Source of the DNA: Candidatus Rifleibacteriota bacterium
Lineage (GTDB): Bacteria > Vulcanimicrobiota > Xenobia > Xenobiales > Xenobiaceae
DNA length: 28,320 bases
Assembly (NCBI GenBank): GCA_900772775.1
Contig: CAAGRW010000158.1
Coordinates: forward strand, 1 to 28,320
Reading direction: 5' to 3'
Shown here: positions 7,104 to 16,008 of the stretch, piece after piece
Layout of the letters: each line of letters begins with the position of its first letter
How positions within the stretch are numbered: the stretch's first letter is position 1
The notes under the pieces: model-generated
Seen by the model: the letters and a program-made list of their open reading frames with translations, nothing else
Database searches by the model: none
Told to the model about the DNA's origin: nothing
Translations under genes and position numbers: made by a program

Positions 7104-9026
7104 ATGGAACTGATTCCCTTTACCCAGTGGCCGCTTAATAGCACTTTGCAAGAAAGTTTGCAAAAAGCCGGTTTTACTACTCCTACCGAGGTACAGCAGG
7201 CCTGTTGGGATGATGTTTTGTCTGGAACAGATTTATTAGTTCAGTCTTGTACTGGAACAGGAAAAACTTTAGCTTTCTCTTTGCCTCTCCTTAACAATCC
7301 TGATAATGCGCGTCCGGCCTCTATTTTGGTCGTTTTGCCTACTCGCGAATTGGCTATGCAAGTAGCTAGAGTTATCAATTCTCTTGGTACTAAAGCCGCT
7401 TTGTTATACGGAGGAGGAAGCTATCATGAGCAAATGCGCTCTTTGAAGCAAGGGGCTCCAGTAATTGTTGGTACTCCTGGACGTTTGATCGATCATATTG
7501 AGCGTGGCTCTTTGGATTTGAGTGGCTGTCGAGCTTTAGTTTTAGATGAAGCTGACGAAATTTTAGATATGGGCTTCGCCGAAGAATTAGACAAGATTTT
7601 GGCTTCTTTGCCCACCGAGCGCCAAACGCTGCTTTTCTCCGCTACTATGCCGGCCGAGATGGAAGAACTAGCCCAAAAAACTTTACGCGAAGATTGTCAT
7701 CGCATTTCTATAAGCGTAGGTTTAACGGCTGCTCACGATATTAGTCATGAAGTTTATCTGGTAGCTAAAGAATGGCGAGCTAAAGCCCTTTGTAACATTT
7801 TGCACGCTGAAGCACCGCAATTGGCCATTATTTTTTGCCATACTAAAGTGGAGACCGACGAACTTACCCAAACTTTGATTCACTCTGGCATAAATGTACT
7901 TTCTTTGCATGGAGATATGGCTCAAGCCGAACGCACGCGCACTTTAAGCAGCTTCCGCAGCGGTGCTGCCAAATATTTAGTCGCTACTGATGTGGCTGCT
8001 CGTGGTTTGGATGTTGATGGAGTTACTCATGTAATCAACATGGCTCCTCCCCAAAATACCGAAACATACATCCATCGTGTCGGTCGTACCGGAAGAGCCG
8101 GTAAGCGAGGCACGGCTATTACCTTTGTGGCTAGACATGAACTGAATCGTTTCAAAAGATTGGTTGGCAAAGCCAAAATAGATATTGAAATTGGCAAATT
8201 GCCTCAAGCCGAAGAAGTTCGCCGCCGTGTAAAAGCCGATTTCCACAAAGAAGTGACAGAAAGATTGGCTTCTGTCGTCAATGAAGATTACCGTCTCTTG
8301 GCTGCCGAGTTGCTTAGCTACCTCAGTCCTTCCGACAGCTTGGCTGCTGTCCTTAGTATGGTGCCTAGGGCCAGAGCTATTTTTACAGCCGGCTGCAATG
8401 TGTCTGTGCAAGAATTAGATAGAGGCAGTAGGCGCAGTAAAGCTGAGCGCAACAACCTTTTGGATAAAGCGGCCAAAAAAGCCGGCGCTGCGGCAGCTGA
8501 AGGTATGAGCTATATTCAAATCAATTTGGGACGCAGTGACGGTATAAATGTTCAGGCTATTTTGCGTATGTTAGCCGAAGCCACTTCTTTATCTAAAACC
8601 GAGGTCGGCGACATCGAGTTGCGCTCTCATACTACTTTTGTAGAGCTTCCCAGCGAAGAGGCGGCTGCTGTTTTGGAAGCTTTGAATCATTATGATTTTG
8701 GCCCAGTGCGCTTGAGAGCTCGTTTAATTACGCCCGAAAAACTTAAAGTGCTACTTCCTGTCGAAGTAAAATCGCCTAAGCATAAGAATGGTTCCAAAGA
8801 ACGTCGTGAAGCTAAAGGTAGACGCGGCGAAGGACGCAAGAGTGGCGGGCGCAATTTTAACAAAGATGAGAAGGGCAAACGCACTCATAGTGACAATCGA
8901 CGCAATGGACAGCATAATATTGCGGATCGTTCCCATAAAAGCATCGATTCCGGAAATAGGCGTGGACAGAAAAAGGACGGTTTCAATAGGGGAGGTAGAG
9001 CCCAGCGCAGAAATAAGAAGTATTAG
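7104..9026 (+). CDS. DEAD-box RNA helicase with DbpA-type RNA-binding domain
   Basis: This 640-residue ATP-dependent RNA helicase is probably involved in ribosome assembly or cold-shock RNA remodelling. The motifs appear in order: Q-motif region near FTTPTEVQQ, Walker A SCTGTGKT (about 48-55), PTRELAMQV, GTPGRLIDHI, Walker B D148-E-A-D151, SAT in LLFSATMP, then the second RecA-like domain with IIFCHTK, VATDVAARGLDVDGV and HRVGRTGRAG (324-333). Residues of about 468-545 (starting MSYIQINLG) match the RRM-like DbpA/CsdA C-terminal domain. The last 80 residues are a Lys/Arg/Gly/Asn-rich disordered tail, as in DeaD/CsdA proteins. AAAGG precedes the ATG. The nucleoside-kinase-like gene begins 25 bases downstream, so they may share an mRNA. 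Whether it is the DeaD or DbpA orthologue is not settled. Confidence 0.93.
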   Translation: MELIPFTQWPLNSTLQESLQKAGFTTPTEVQQACWDDVLSGTDLLVQSCTGTGKTLAFSLPLLNNPDNARPASILVVLPTRELAMQVARVINSLGTKAALLYGGGSYHEQMRSLKQGAPVIVGTPGRLIDHIERGSLDLSGCRALVLDEADEILDMGFAEELDKILASLPTERQTLLFSATMPAEMEELAQKTLREDCHRISISVGLTAAHDISHEVYLVAKEWRAKALCNILHAEAPQLAIIFCHTKVETDELTQTLIHSGINVLSLHGDMAQAERTRTLSSFRSGAAKYLVATDVAARGLDVDGVTHVINMAPPQNTETYIHRVGRTGRAGKRGTAITFVARHELNRFKRLVGKAKIDIEIGKLPQAEEVRRRVKADFHKEVTERLASVVNEDYRLLAAELLSYLSPSDSLAAVLSMVPRARAIFTAGCNVSVQELDRGSRRSKAERNNLLDKAAKKAGAAAAEGMSYIQINLGRSDGINVQAILRMLAEATSLSKTEVGDIELRSHTTFVELPSEEAAAVLEALNHYDFGPVRLRARLITPEKLKVLLPVEVKSPKHKNGSKERREAKGRRGEGRKSGGRNFNKDEKGKRTHSDNRRNGQHNIADRSHKSIDSGNRRGQKKDGFNRGGRAQRRNKKY

Positions 9027-9051
9027 CTAAGTCCAGGGGAGTGCGTTTAAT

Positions 9052-10737
9052 ATGTTGTGTAAAGTAACTCTGCCTCACGGCGTTCAAGAAGTTTCCAACG
9101 ATACTTTTATCTGCGATGTTTTGTGTCGCGATTTAGGGCTCGACGACTCGGCTCAAGCCATGAAATTGCCTTTATGCATAAATCATTTGCGTAAAGTAGG
9201 CTATGTCGGAGCTCAGGTCGATGGTGAGATTGTCGATTTGAAAGCTCAGATAGCCTCTGATTGTAAAATCACTCCTCTGACTAACGATGACTACTTCGGC
9301 CGTCATATAGTTACGCGAAGTTCTGCCTATTTGTTAGTTTATGCTGCCAAATTGGTCAATCCGCAAGCTGTTTTGGAAATTGGCCAGTCATTACATAGCC
9401 AGCTGTTTTTCTACGTAAAAAACGTAGAAGATATTGAATCTTTCGGAAAAGAAGTTGATAAGACGTTTGCCAAGCTTTGTGCCAAAAGAGTGCCATTTAA
9501 AAATAGTTTAGTGCCTCCTTCTGCTGCTTTAAATATGGTAGAAGATCCTGACGGCGATCGACGTTACGTTGTCAATTGTTGGGTTGGCTCAAAATTCGGC
9601 GTAGTTAATATTGGCGATTATACCGATTTGGCGTACGGTCCTTTTGTACCAGACGCCGGCTTTTTGCGCTCAATTAAAGTTGTAGGCATGCCCGAAGGTT
9701 TGCTTTTGGCTCAAGAACCTGTTCAACTTCCTTCCGAAGAGCTCAAAAGCTTTATGCTTGGTGCTGCTACTCAGGCGAAAAACTGGAATAAGCGCATGAA
9801 TATTGACACCGTAGGCAAGTTGAATCGATTGATTCTGAGCGGTGAAGGTCAGAACTTAGTGCAAGTGAGTGAGACTTTGCATGAATTGCGCATAGGTGAA
9901 ATCGCCCACGATATTCTTTCCCGTTCAGGTATAAAAGTAGTCTTTATATCTGGCCCTTCTAGTTCGGGCAAAACCAGTACTGTACGTCGCCTTTCTACTC
10001 ATTTGCAAGCTATGGGCAAGCGCACCGTTTATGTGGGGTTAGACGATTACTATTTGCCTTGCGAGCAATGCCCTCGCGACGAAAAGGGCGACTACGACTT
10101 TGAAGCTATCGAAGCTTTAAATTTGCCACGCATTAAGAGTGACTTACAATCTTTGGTTGAGGGCAAAGTTACCAAAATACCTCGCTTTGACTTTGTCAAT
10201 CAACGTCCTTTCCCCGCCGAAGAAGAGAGTTCACTCTGTTTAGGCGATGATCAGATTTTGCTTATGGAAGGTATTCACGGCCTTAATCCGGCTATTACCG
10301 AGGCCATACCGCGTGACAAGCGTTACGCTATTTTCGTAAGTGCTCTGCCGCAGCTCAATATGGACAATGTCAATAGGGTGCCTACTACTTATGCCCGTTT
10401 GCTGCGTCGCATTATTAGAGATAGGCGTTACAGAGGCGTATCGGCCGACAGCACCATTAAGCGTTGGCCGAGCGTCCGTCGAGGCGAAAATAAGTATATC
10501 TTCCCTCATCAGAGCCGTTCAGACGCTATTTTCAATTCAGCTTTAGCTTACGAGCTGGCTGTTTTCCGCCATTATGCTTGGCCCTATCTCTTGGAAGTTC
10601 CCGAAGACAGCCCTTCCTATACTATGGCTAGAGACATGTTGCGCTTCCTGACTAAGGTTGTGCCTATGGATTCTGAGTGGATTCCCAAGAACTCTGTGTT
10701 GCGTGAATTCTTGGGTGGTAGCATCTATCAATACTAA
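9052..10737 (+). CDS. Uridine-kinase-like P-loop enzyme with TGS-like N-terminus
   Basis: This 561-residue protein has a C-terminal phosphoribulokinase/uridine-kinase-type domain. The Walker A motif GPSSSGKTS covers G301-S309, followed by GLDDYYLP, a FDFVNQRPF segment, a MEGIHGLN strand, and RLLRRIIRDRRYRG, the lid-like basic region. The first 60 residues look like a TGS/ubiquitin-like domain, and about 60-230 resembles the second additional (editing-like) domain of threonyl-tRNA synthetase. This fusion is a known nucleoside/uridine-kinase-related family of about 550 residues in several bacteria. The substrate is not certain from sequence. The Shine-Dalgarno site is GGGGAG about 10 bases before the ATG. 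Confidence 0.85.
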   Translation: MLCKVTLPHGVQEVSNDTFICDVLCRDLGLDDSAQAMKLPLCINHLRKVGYVGAQVDGEIVDLKAQIASDCKITPLTNDDYFGRHIVTRSSAYLLVYAAKLVNPQAVLEIGQSLHSQLFFYVKNVEDIESFGKEVDKTFAKLCAKRVPFKNSLVPPSAALNMVEDPDGDRRYVVNCWVGSKFGVVNIGDYTDLAYGPFVPDAGFLRSIKVVGMPEGLLLAQEPVQLPSEELKSFMLGAATQAKNWNKRMNIDTVGKLNRLILSGEGQNLVQVSETLHELRIGEIAHDILSRSGIKVVFISGPSSSGKTSTVRRLSTHLQAMGKRTVYVGLDDYYLPCEQCPRDEKGDYDFEAIEALNLPRIKSDLQSLVEGKVTKIPRFDFVNQRPFPAEEESSLCLGDDQILLMEGIHGLNPAITEAIPRDKRYAIFVSALPQLNMDNVNRVPTTYARLLRRIIRDRRYRGVSADSTIKRWPSVRRGENKYIFPHQSRSDAIFNSALAYELAVFRHYAWPYLLEVPEDSPSYTMARDMLRFLTKVVPMDSEWIPKNSVLREFLGGSIYQY

Positions 10738-10745
10738 GATATCCT

Positions 10746-10800
10746 AAAAGCGCTTCGTCAGTTGCCAGAATGCTAAAAGGGAGCTGACCAAGCGCTTTTC
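10746..10800 (+). terminator. Long hairpin terminator after nucleoside kinase gene
   Basis: The arms are 10746-10763 and 10782-10799: AAAAGCGCTT pairs with AAGCGCTTTT, and, across an unpaired C on each side, GTCAGTT pairs with AGCTGAC with one wobble. The T run lies partly in the 3' arm. Confidence 0.8.
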
Positions 10801-10912
10801 CTATTTATGGACTACTCTTTCACTATACATGTTTGTATGTTAGACTAGATGCGTAGCTGTTCGCAGAGCAGTTGCTCGATAATATAAAACTATATACAAG
10901 GGGGGAGATCAT

Positions 10913-11875
10913 ATGGTAGAAATTAGTTCTGCTCACAGCAATGGTGCTTTTGTTAATAGCCGTATTGCCGTTTCTAGTTTTAAGGCCAAAAGTGTCTATA
11001 ATAATGAGCCTGACAGTTCGCTCCAGCAGCCTAATACTGCAGATCGTTTGTGTTTAACAACCAATGCTGGTTCGTTTTTTAATTTTGATAATTTGTCTTT
11101 GGTTTATTCTCGCCAAAGCACTTTGGGTTCGTCTTCTATAAAACAAGATCAAGTTTTAGCTAGCTCTCTTATACCTAGAAGCTTAAATGAGCAAGAGGCT
11201 GAAGCTTTATCCAATCAGCAACTGAAGGCTGAATATGGGCGCCACTGGCAAATAGCTTCCGATTCAGAAGCCAAAAAGCAAAAATGTCTCAGCCAATCAA
11301 TTGCTTTAAATCAAAGCAGAGAGCAAGCTTTGCATATGAATAAGTTGGGGTCTACTTTGAAGCAAAGTGGCCAAAAAATAGGACAACAGGCTCTGGTGCA
11401 AATTGCATCTGGCTTGGCTCTTTACGCTTCAGGGGCTGCTATGGAGGCTGCAGGTAAAGCCATGCTCAGTTGCCCTTTTACCAAAGCGGTCGGTGCAACA
11501 ATGATATCCAAAGGTAAAGCCTTGAAACAGCGTGGCTTACAAATGCGCAATTATGGTCAAAAGTTGGAAGTAAATTCCAAAAAAATGTTAGCTTCCGGTC
11601 TCTGCTTGGGAATATCAGCTAATAAACAGCTCAACAGCATAAAAAATGCTTGGCAAACTTTAAACAATATCTACCGACAAATCAAGACGGTGGGAAATTT
11701 AGCCCAAAACAGTATGCTTTGTGCTGAAACTGTGGGGCGCAAACGAGGCCTCTCCTTAGCTGATGCACTCAGTTTAGGTAAATCTAAAGTTGGTTTATCA
11801 AGTAAAAAAGCAGTCAACTTAAGTGTAAGTGTGCCAAGTAAGCAAATAAATTCTAAAAGTTCAGCTGTCACTTGA
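10913..11875 (+). CDS. Unrecognised protein with glycine heptad helices
   Basis: I recognise no family for this 320-residue protein. The first 100 residues are polar and Ser/Asn/Gln-rich, without a signal peptide. The region from about 140 to 235 is predicted to be helical and has a small residue every seventh position: G146, G153, A160, G167, G174, G181, P188, then one residue out of step G194, G201, G208, G215, S222, G229. The part from 161 to 200 is nearly hydrophobic enough to insert into a membrane. The last 40 residues are Ser/Lys-rich. A very strong GGGGGGAG lies 6 bases before the ATG. The gene has its own terminator, so it is monocistronic. It heads a block with two putative cell-wall hydrolases, which suggests, but does not show, a secreted or membrane-active role. 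Confidence 0.7.
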   Translation: MVEISSAHSNGAFVNSRIAVSSFKAKSVYNNEPDSSLQQPNTADRLCLTTNAGSFFNFDNLSLVYSRQSTLGSSSIKQDQVLASSLIPRSLNEQEAEALSNQQLKAEYGRHWQIASDSEAKKQKCLSQSIALNQSREQALHMNKLGSTLKQSGQKIGQQALVQIASGLALYASGAAMEAAGKAMLSCPFTKAVGATMISKGKALKQRGLQMRNYGQKLEVNSKKMLASGLCLGISANKQLNSIKNAWQTLNNIYRQIKTVGNLAQNSMLCAETVGRKRGLSLADALSLGKSKVGLSSKKAVNLSVSVPSKQINSKSSAVT

Positions 11876-11908
11876 TATAACAATAAGTAACGCTGATCTG
11901 TAAACCAG

Positions 11909-11954
11909 TCACTTTGCCTATCACTTTTTTATAGTAGAAGGCAAAGTGATTTTT
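11909..11954 (+). terminator. Intrinsic terminator
   Basis: A perfect 11-bp stem TCACTTTGCCT (11909-11919) / AGGCAAAGTGA (11939-11949) is followed by five T. It closes the heptad-protein gene. Confidence 0.9.
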
Positions 11955-12037
11955 GTTATGTATAGCAAAATTTTATATTTCATTGCTTAATAAAAATACA
12001 GGAAGCCCTGCAATACGCTAGAACTTTTCACAGTATC

Positions 12038-13255
12038 ATGGCTAAATTTCCAGCACTAGACGACAACTTTCCCCGTATTATTCCCTCTTTTAGACAATTA
12101 GTAAAAATTATGTCTGAATGTGTGGCCGGCGGAGTGAGCTTAACTTGTACCGCTTTTGAATTCCGCCAGTGTGACGCCGCTTTGGGAACCGCTTTGGGCA
12201 ATTTTATGGAAGTTTTGCGTTTAAAAGAACTTCCTCCGGAACGCAACGAAGCAATTAACGAAATAGTGCTTCTCTTTACGCGTATGAGCTCCGAAATGGC
12301 CAAATTAGAAACTGCTTTAAGCATGGACGCTACAGCTGCGGCAGTCTCTTGTGTAGCCAATATCTACGACCACTTAAAAGATTTAGAAGAATTAAATATG
12401 GACTTGAAGGCCGCTGTAGGCGACAGCCATATCTATTCCGAAGTGCCGGTCGTAGACAGTTTGTTGCGAGCAGGCAACTTTGTATTAGAAACCAACGGAG
12501 CCGAATGGGAAGCTTTGAGCGCTCGTTTGGAAGCTCTTATTCCTCAATGGAACGAAATTGTTTCCGGAACCGGTTTGCCGGAGGAGCTTATTCGTCACGA
12601 CAGAGCTTTAGAGCGTCTCGTAGAGGTACTTAACGAGCGAAATTTAGAAGCGTTGCCAGAAGTTTTGGAAGAAGTAAAAGCAAGCGGCGAAGATCTGGTC
12701 AATTTCCAAGATAGCCAAATAGATACCGACTCTTCCTCTGTGGTTTTGTGTCCCTACTGCGGTAAGCCAATGGTTGAGGGCAGCAAGAAATGTTTCTCTT
12801 GCGGTGCTAGGATGCCAGAAGAATTTGAGAGAGACTCTATTGCCGACAAAGATTCTGAGAAGGGCGAAGCTGCCTACGAAGGTATGCCAGAATATGTCCA
12901 GCGCATTATGGATGTTGCCCAAGAACTTCCCAATAACGCTAAGATGATTCGTCCTTTCAAGCGTGCCGTGGGAGAGTTGCGCCGCCGCGTCGCCGATGCC
13001 AATTCGCGTATCAATAAAATGGCCGCTTCTAAAATTAAGACGACTCCTGAAGAACGCGAAAATATTGATGGCATTATTGATTTGGCTAATACATGCATAG
13101 AGAATCTTTCCAAAGCCGTTGAACTTTTGGAGGGCTTCGAGCCTCCTGTCGATAGGTTCCATTTGCAATGCGCTTTGGAAGTTATGGTCAAAGCGGTTAA
13201 AGAAATGCGTGGTATGGGCGGATTAGCTCAGAAATATCGCAGCTCTAAAAAATAG
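12038..13255 (+). CDS. Helical protein with central zinc ribbon, paralogue A
   Basis: This 405-residue protein is mostly acidic helices flanking a four-cysteine zinc ribbon (C238, C241, C252, C255; CPYCG...CFSCGARMPE). It begins KFPALDDNFPRIIP, continues with long amphipathic helices to about 225, and after the ribbon has a second helical region with a basic patch (RAVGELRRRVADA). No enzyme motif, signal peptide or membrane helix is visible. It is a full-length paralogue of the next gene: the opening LDD-FP segment, a middle segment with LxxAGxxVxE and LPE, the ribbon and the following P-x-x-V-Q-x-I-x-D motif all align. The ATG has no clear Shine-Dalgarno site. The function is unknown; a protein-binding adaptor is a reasonable guess only. 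Confidence 0.75.
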   Translation: MAKFPALDDNFPRIIPSFRQLVKIMSECVAGGVSLTCTAFEFRQCDAALGTALGNFMEVLRLKELPPERNEAINEIVLLFTRMSSEMAKLETALSMDATAAAVSCVANIYDHLKDLEELNMDLKAAVGDSHIYSEVPVVDSLLRAGNFVLETNGAEWEALSARLEALIPQWNEIVSGTGLPEELIRHDRALERLVEVLNERNLEALPEVLEEVKASGEDLVNFQDSQIDTDSSSVVLCPYCGKPMVEGSKKCFSCGARMPEEFERDSIADKDSEKGEAAYEGMPEYVQRIMDVAQELPNNAKMIRPFKRAVGELRRRVADANSRINKMAASKIKTTPEERENIDGIIDLANTCIENLSKAVELLEGFEPPVDRFHLQCALEVMVKAVKEMRGMGGLAQKYRSSKK

Positions 13256-13300
13256 TTAGTTTTCTTTTGCGTATATGTGATACATCTCGTTGGAGGTACC

Positions 13301-14491
13301 ATGGTAGATAAACTGCCTAAGTTGGACGATTCTTTTCCCAAACTAATTCCCCATTTGCGCACTTTCGTGAGCGGTTTAGAACATTGCATAGCCAATAAAG
13401 AACCTCTAGCCCAGCTCCGTGAAGAATTGCACCAATGTGATGTGGTTATGTCTGCCTTTGTGCTGGCTTTTAAATACAGTGTGCGCGGTTATGACTATAA
13501 CGAAGAAGAGTTGGAACATATCGCTCAAGTTTATGCTGATATTGAAGGCGTTGGCGGTGTACTTTCTTCTCTCATTTGCGACTTAAAAGACGATGATGTT
13601 GAGGGAGCGGTGCGTGATGTCAACGCTTTAGTTAACCAGCTTAGAGAAACTGAGAAAAGCTTGGCCAAACTTGAAGAATTGAGAGATTCCAAGCCTAAAA
13701 TTTCCGAATTCGATAGTATCGATGGAGTTCTCAAAGCTGGCCAGGCTGTAGTTGAAGGACGTCGCGGTTGGGAAATGTTGGAAAATCGTCTCGATTATTT
13801 GCGTCCTTCTTTCGATAAATTAGTGGCTTGCGACTCGTTGCCTGAACATATTGAAGATTATTGTGAAGCTTTAGATTGTTTATTTAGAGTTTGTGAATGC
13901 CGCTCCGTGGAAGAATTGCCTGCCGCTCTAGAAGCTTTGAAAGTTACTGGCGATGTGGTAATTGAGAAATATAAAGAGACTAAGGCCGTACAAGAAGCTT
14001 TAGCAGCTCAGCAAATTTGGCATTGCCCTAAATGTGGAGCTGAAGTTGGTGATTGGGATAAGCGTTGCCCTGCTTGTGGAATGAGACTCCCTGAGCGCAT
14101 AATCAGCAATGGCGAATTTGATAACAATTATGTTATGCCTGTGTTGCCTACATGTGTGCAAGCCATTCTAGACAGCGTAAGCTCTTTGCGTGAAGGCAAT
14201 GATGCTTGGAGTGAATTTTCCTCTGGGTTGCGCGAATATGGCAAATTTATAGCTGAGCTTAAAGATAGGTATGCTGCTTTGCCGGAGAGCGCTTTTAATG
14301 GCGCTGAATCAGAGGGCGAGTCTTTGATCCTTTCTCGCGAAGCTATGGAAGAGGGATTGACCAAGTTGGAAAACGCCTACTATGTGTGTGAACATATGCA
14401 AAATGGCGGTGAAGTTAGCGATGAAGAACTCGATTCTACCTTAGAAAGCATGATTGAAGGTGTAGAGCAAACACGCCAAATTTCCGGCTAA
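13301..14491 (+). CDS. Helical protein with central zinc ribbon, paralogue B
   Basis: This 396-residue protein is the tandem paralogue of the preceding gene. The start ATG 13301 is chosen because GGAGG lies 5 bases upstream and because the resulting KLPKLDDSFPKLIP aligns with the paralogue's beginning; an earlier in-frame start at 13277 is rejected. The zinc ribbon is C242, C245, C256, C259 (CPKCG...CPACGMRLPE). The N-terminal half is acidic helices. The post-ribbon region carries LPTCVQAILDSV and then helices, but is shorter and more acidic than in paralogue A. The 45-bp gap suggests cotranscription, and a terminator follows only this second gene. Clear divergence with conserved landmarks indicates an old duplication with both copies kept. 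Function unknown. Confidence 0.75.
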   Translation: MVDKLPKLDDSFPKLIPHLRTFVSGLEHCIANKEPLAQLREELHQCDVVMSAFVLAFKYSVRGYDYNEEELEHIAQVYADIEGVGGVLSSLICDLKDDDVEGAVRDVNALVNQLRETEKSLAKLEELRDSKPKISEFDSIDGVLKAGQAVVEGRRGWEMLENRLDYLRPSFDKLVACDSLPEHIEDYCEALDCLFRVCECRSVEELPAALEALKVTGDVVIEKYKETKAVQEALAAQQIWHCPKCGAEVGDWDKRCPACGMRLPERIISNGEFDNNYVMPVLPTCVQAILDSVSSLREGNDAWSEFSSGLREYGKFIAELKDRYAALPESAFNGAESEGESLILSREAMEEGLTKLENAYYVCEHMQNGGEVSDEELDSTLESMIEGVEQTRQISG

Positions 14492-14520
14492 ATTCTTCTA
14501 AAGCGTTGCTTTTTTGTATA

Positions 14521-14576
14521 AAAACCTCCAGAGTACGTAAGCCCCTTTTGAAGCATGTATCTGGCGGTTTTTTTTG
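14521..14576 (+). terminator. Intrinsic terminator after zinc-ribbon pair
   Basis: The arms are AAAACCTCCAGA (14521-14532) and TCTGGCGGTTTT (14560-14571), with one mismatch, followed by further T residues. Confidence 0.85.
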
Positions 14577-14685
14577 TGGCTTTTTAGATAAAAATATCTT
14601 ATAAAAATTGTTTATAACTATTTACTTTTAGGCCATATGCCTTGAAAATATAGGCAAGTCTAGTTTAAAAAGAGAGGTAATTCTC

Positions 14686-15822
14686 ATGGGTGTTTTATCT
14701 ACTGCTTCCACTATAGCCATGATGACGGCTAACGATTACAAAAATGCTCAGGCCATTTATGCTAATATGCAGCAACAGGCTGCGGTCGCGCAGAATGGCG
14801 GTATGGGAGTTCTTACCCAGCAAGCTCTTAAGGCTGCCAACGCGCAGAATATGGAGTTGCTTAATCAGCAACTTAGTCAGCAATCACTTCAGGCTTCCAC
14901 TGCCTCTTCTTCCCTCGATTCTATATCGTCTTCTTTTAGCGACCAAATTCAGCAGCTGACCTCTTCCAATCTTTCTGTAACCGATCAGATTAGTCAGATC
15001 ACTTCCGCTTCCGGCTTGTCTGCTTCTTCTGCCGCCGGTTTCTCTACTTCTACCGATTTCACCCAGGCTATTATCGATAGCATTTCTTCTGCTAGTAAGT
15101 CTTCTTCTAGCTCCAGCACCAATAGCGATGTGATGAATAGCGCTACCAACATGCTTAAGACTTACTTCAAGCAGTTCTGTCCCGGCATGAGCGATGAGCA
15201 AATCTCCGCTATTTGCAAATTCGCTGCTTCCCAGTACGGCGATTTGGCTAAAGCTATGGATATGAGCTCCTTAACTTCCAGCGTGATGGGCTCTTCTTCC
15301 ACTGGCAGTGCTAGTGGCACCGGCAGCACCAGCAGCGTAGGCAACAATGGCAACTACGGAGCCAACAAAGGTGTAAGCGGTTTGCTTTCCGATGCTGGCG
15401 CCATGGTCGGTATGACTGAGAGTGGTAACGCTGCTGAAATTAACAAAATTACCAAGAAGAGCGGTATCAATTGCCAGACTACTCCTTGGTGTGCTGCTTG
15501 GGCTATGAATATGCTCAAAGACCATGGCGTTTTGGATACTTCTTCTTGCTCCAACGTCAACTACTGCCCCACTATCGTAAACTGGGCCAAGAAAGAAAAT
15601 ATTTGGGCTGGTCGCGGTTCTTACACTCCTCAAGCCGGTGACGCTATTCTCTTCGACTGGCAGGGCGACGGCACTTCCGACCACATTGGTATCGTCGAAA
15701 AGGTCGCTAATGGCAAAGTTTATACCATTGAAGGTAACTCTTCCAACTCTGTGGCTAGAAGAAGCTACAGCTTGAATAGTGCCAACGTTATGGGCTACAT
15801 CAATTGCGCCGCTCAGAAATAA
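14686..15822 (+). CDS. CHAP-type cysteine hydrolase with shared middle module
   Basis: This 378-residue protein has a C-terminal CHAP (NlpC/P60-superfamily) domain, a fold that cleaves peptidoglycan amide bonds. The nucleophile is C269 in TPWCAAW and the catalytic histidine is H333 in SDHIGIVEKV. TPQAGDAILFDW and YTIEGN complete the usual pattern. The N-terminal 145 residues are Ser/Ala/Gln-rich and probably disordered or helical. Residues of about 148-206 hold a module almost identical to one in the next gene, with FKQFCPGMSD and YGDLAKAMDMSSLTSSVMG. There is no Sec signal peptide or membrane helix, so if it acts on cell walls it needs another export route. GAGAGG precedes the ATG. It is transcribed alone, with a terminator after it. 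It could be a lysin-like effector or a self-directed wall enzyme. Confidence 0.85.
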   Translation: MGVLSTASTIAMMTANDYKNAQAIYANMQQQAAVAQNGGMGVLTQQALKAANAQNMELLNQQLSQQSLQASTASSSLDSISSSFSDQIQQLTSSNLSVTDQISQITSASGLSASSAAGFSTSTDFTQAIIDSISSASKSSSSSSTNSDVMNSATNMLKTYFKQFCPGMSDEQISAICKFAASQYGDLAKAMDMSSLTSSVMGSSSTGSASGTGSTSSVGNNGNYGANKGVSGLLSDAGAMVGMTESGNAAEINKITKKSGINCQTTPWCAAWAMNMLKDHGVLDTSSCSNVNYCPTIVNWAKKENIWAGRGSYTPQAGDAILFDWQGDGTSDHIGIVEKVANGKVYTIEGNSSNSVARRSYSLNSANVMGYINCAAQK

Positions 15823-15857
15823 GTAAACGATACTATTTATAGCTCTTCTATATAGAG

Positions 15858-15900
15858 GTCCCCCACGAGTACGAAGATATATCGTGGGGGGCTTTTTTTT
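15858..15900 (+). terminator. Intrinsic terminator after CHAP gene
   Basis: A GC-rich stem (15858-15868 with 15882-15892, GTCCCCCACGA / TCGTGGGGGGC, one wobble) is followed by eight T. This is the strongest terminator in the window. Confidence 0.95.
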
Positions 15901-16008
15901 GTTGATAAAATTAACCTCACATAAAGAAATAATAAAGAAAAAGCTAGACGGCTTGGCTAACTGTCGTTATACATAGACAACTACTTTTTAGGATTTGGAA
16001 GGTGCGTT

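Noticed and set aside
12644..13168. 174-codon open frame on the minus strand
   Set aside because: Opposite strand of the zinc-ribbon paralogue A, which has a conserved paralogue and four cysteines; no ribosome site or family resemblance for the antisense frame.
13277..13300. Earlier start for zinc-ribbon paralogue B
   Set aside because: The ATG at 13301 has GGAGG 5 bases upstream and aligns with the paralogue's N-terminus.
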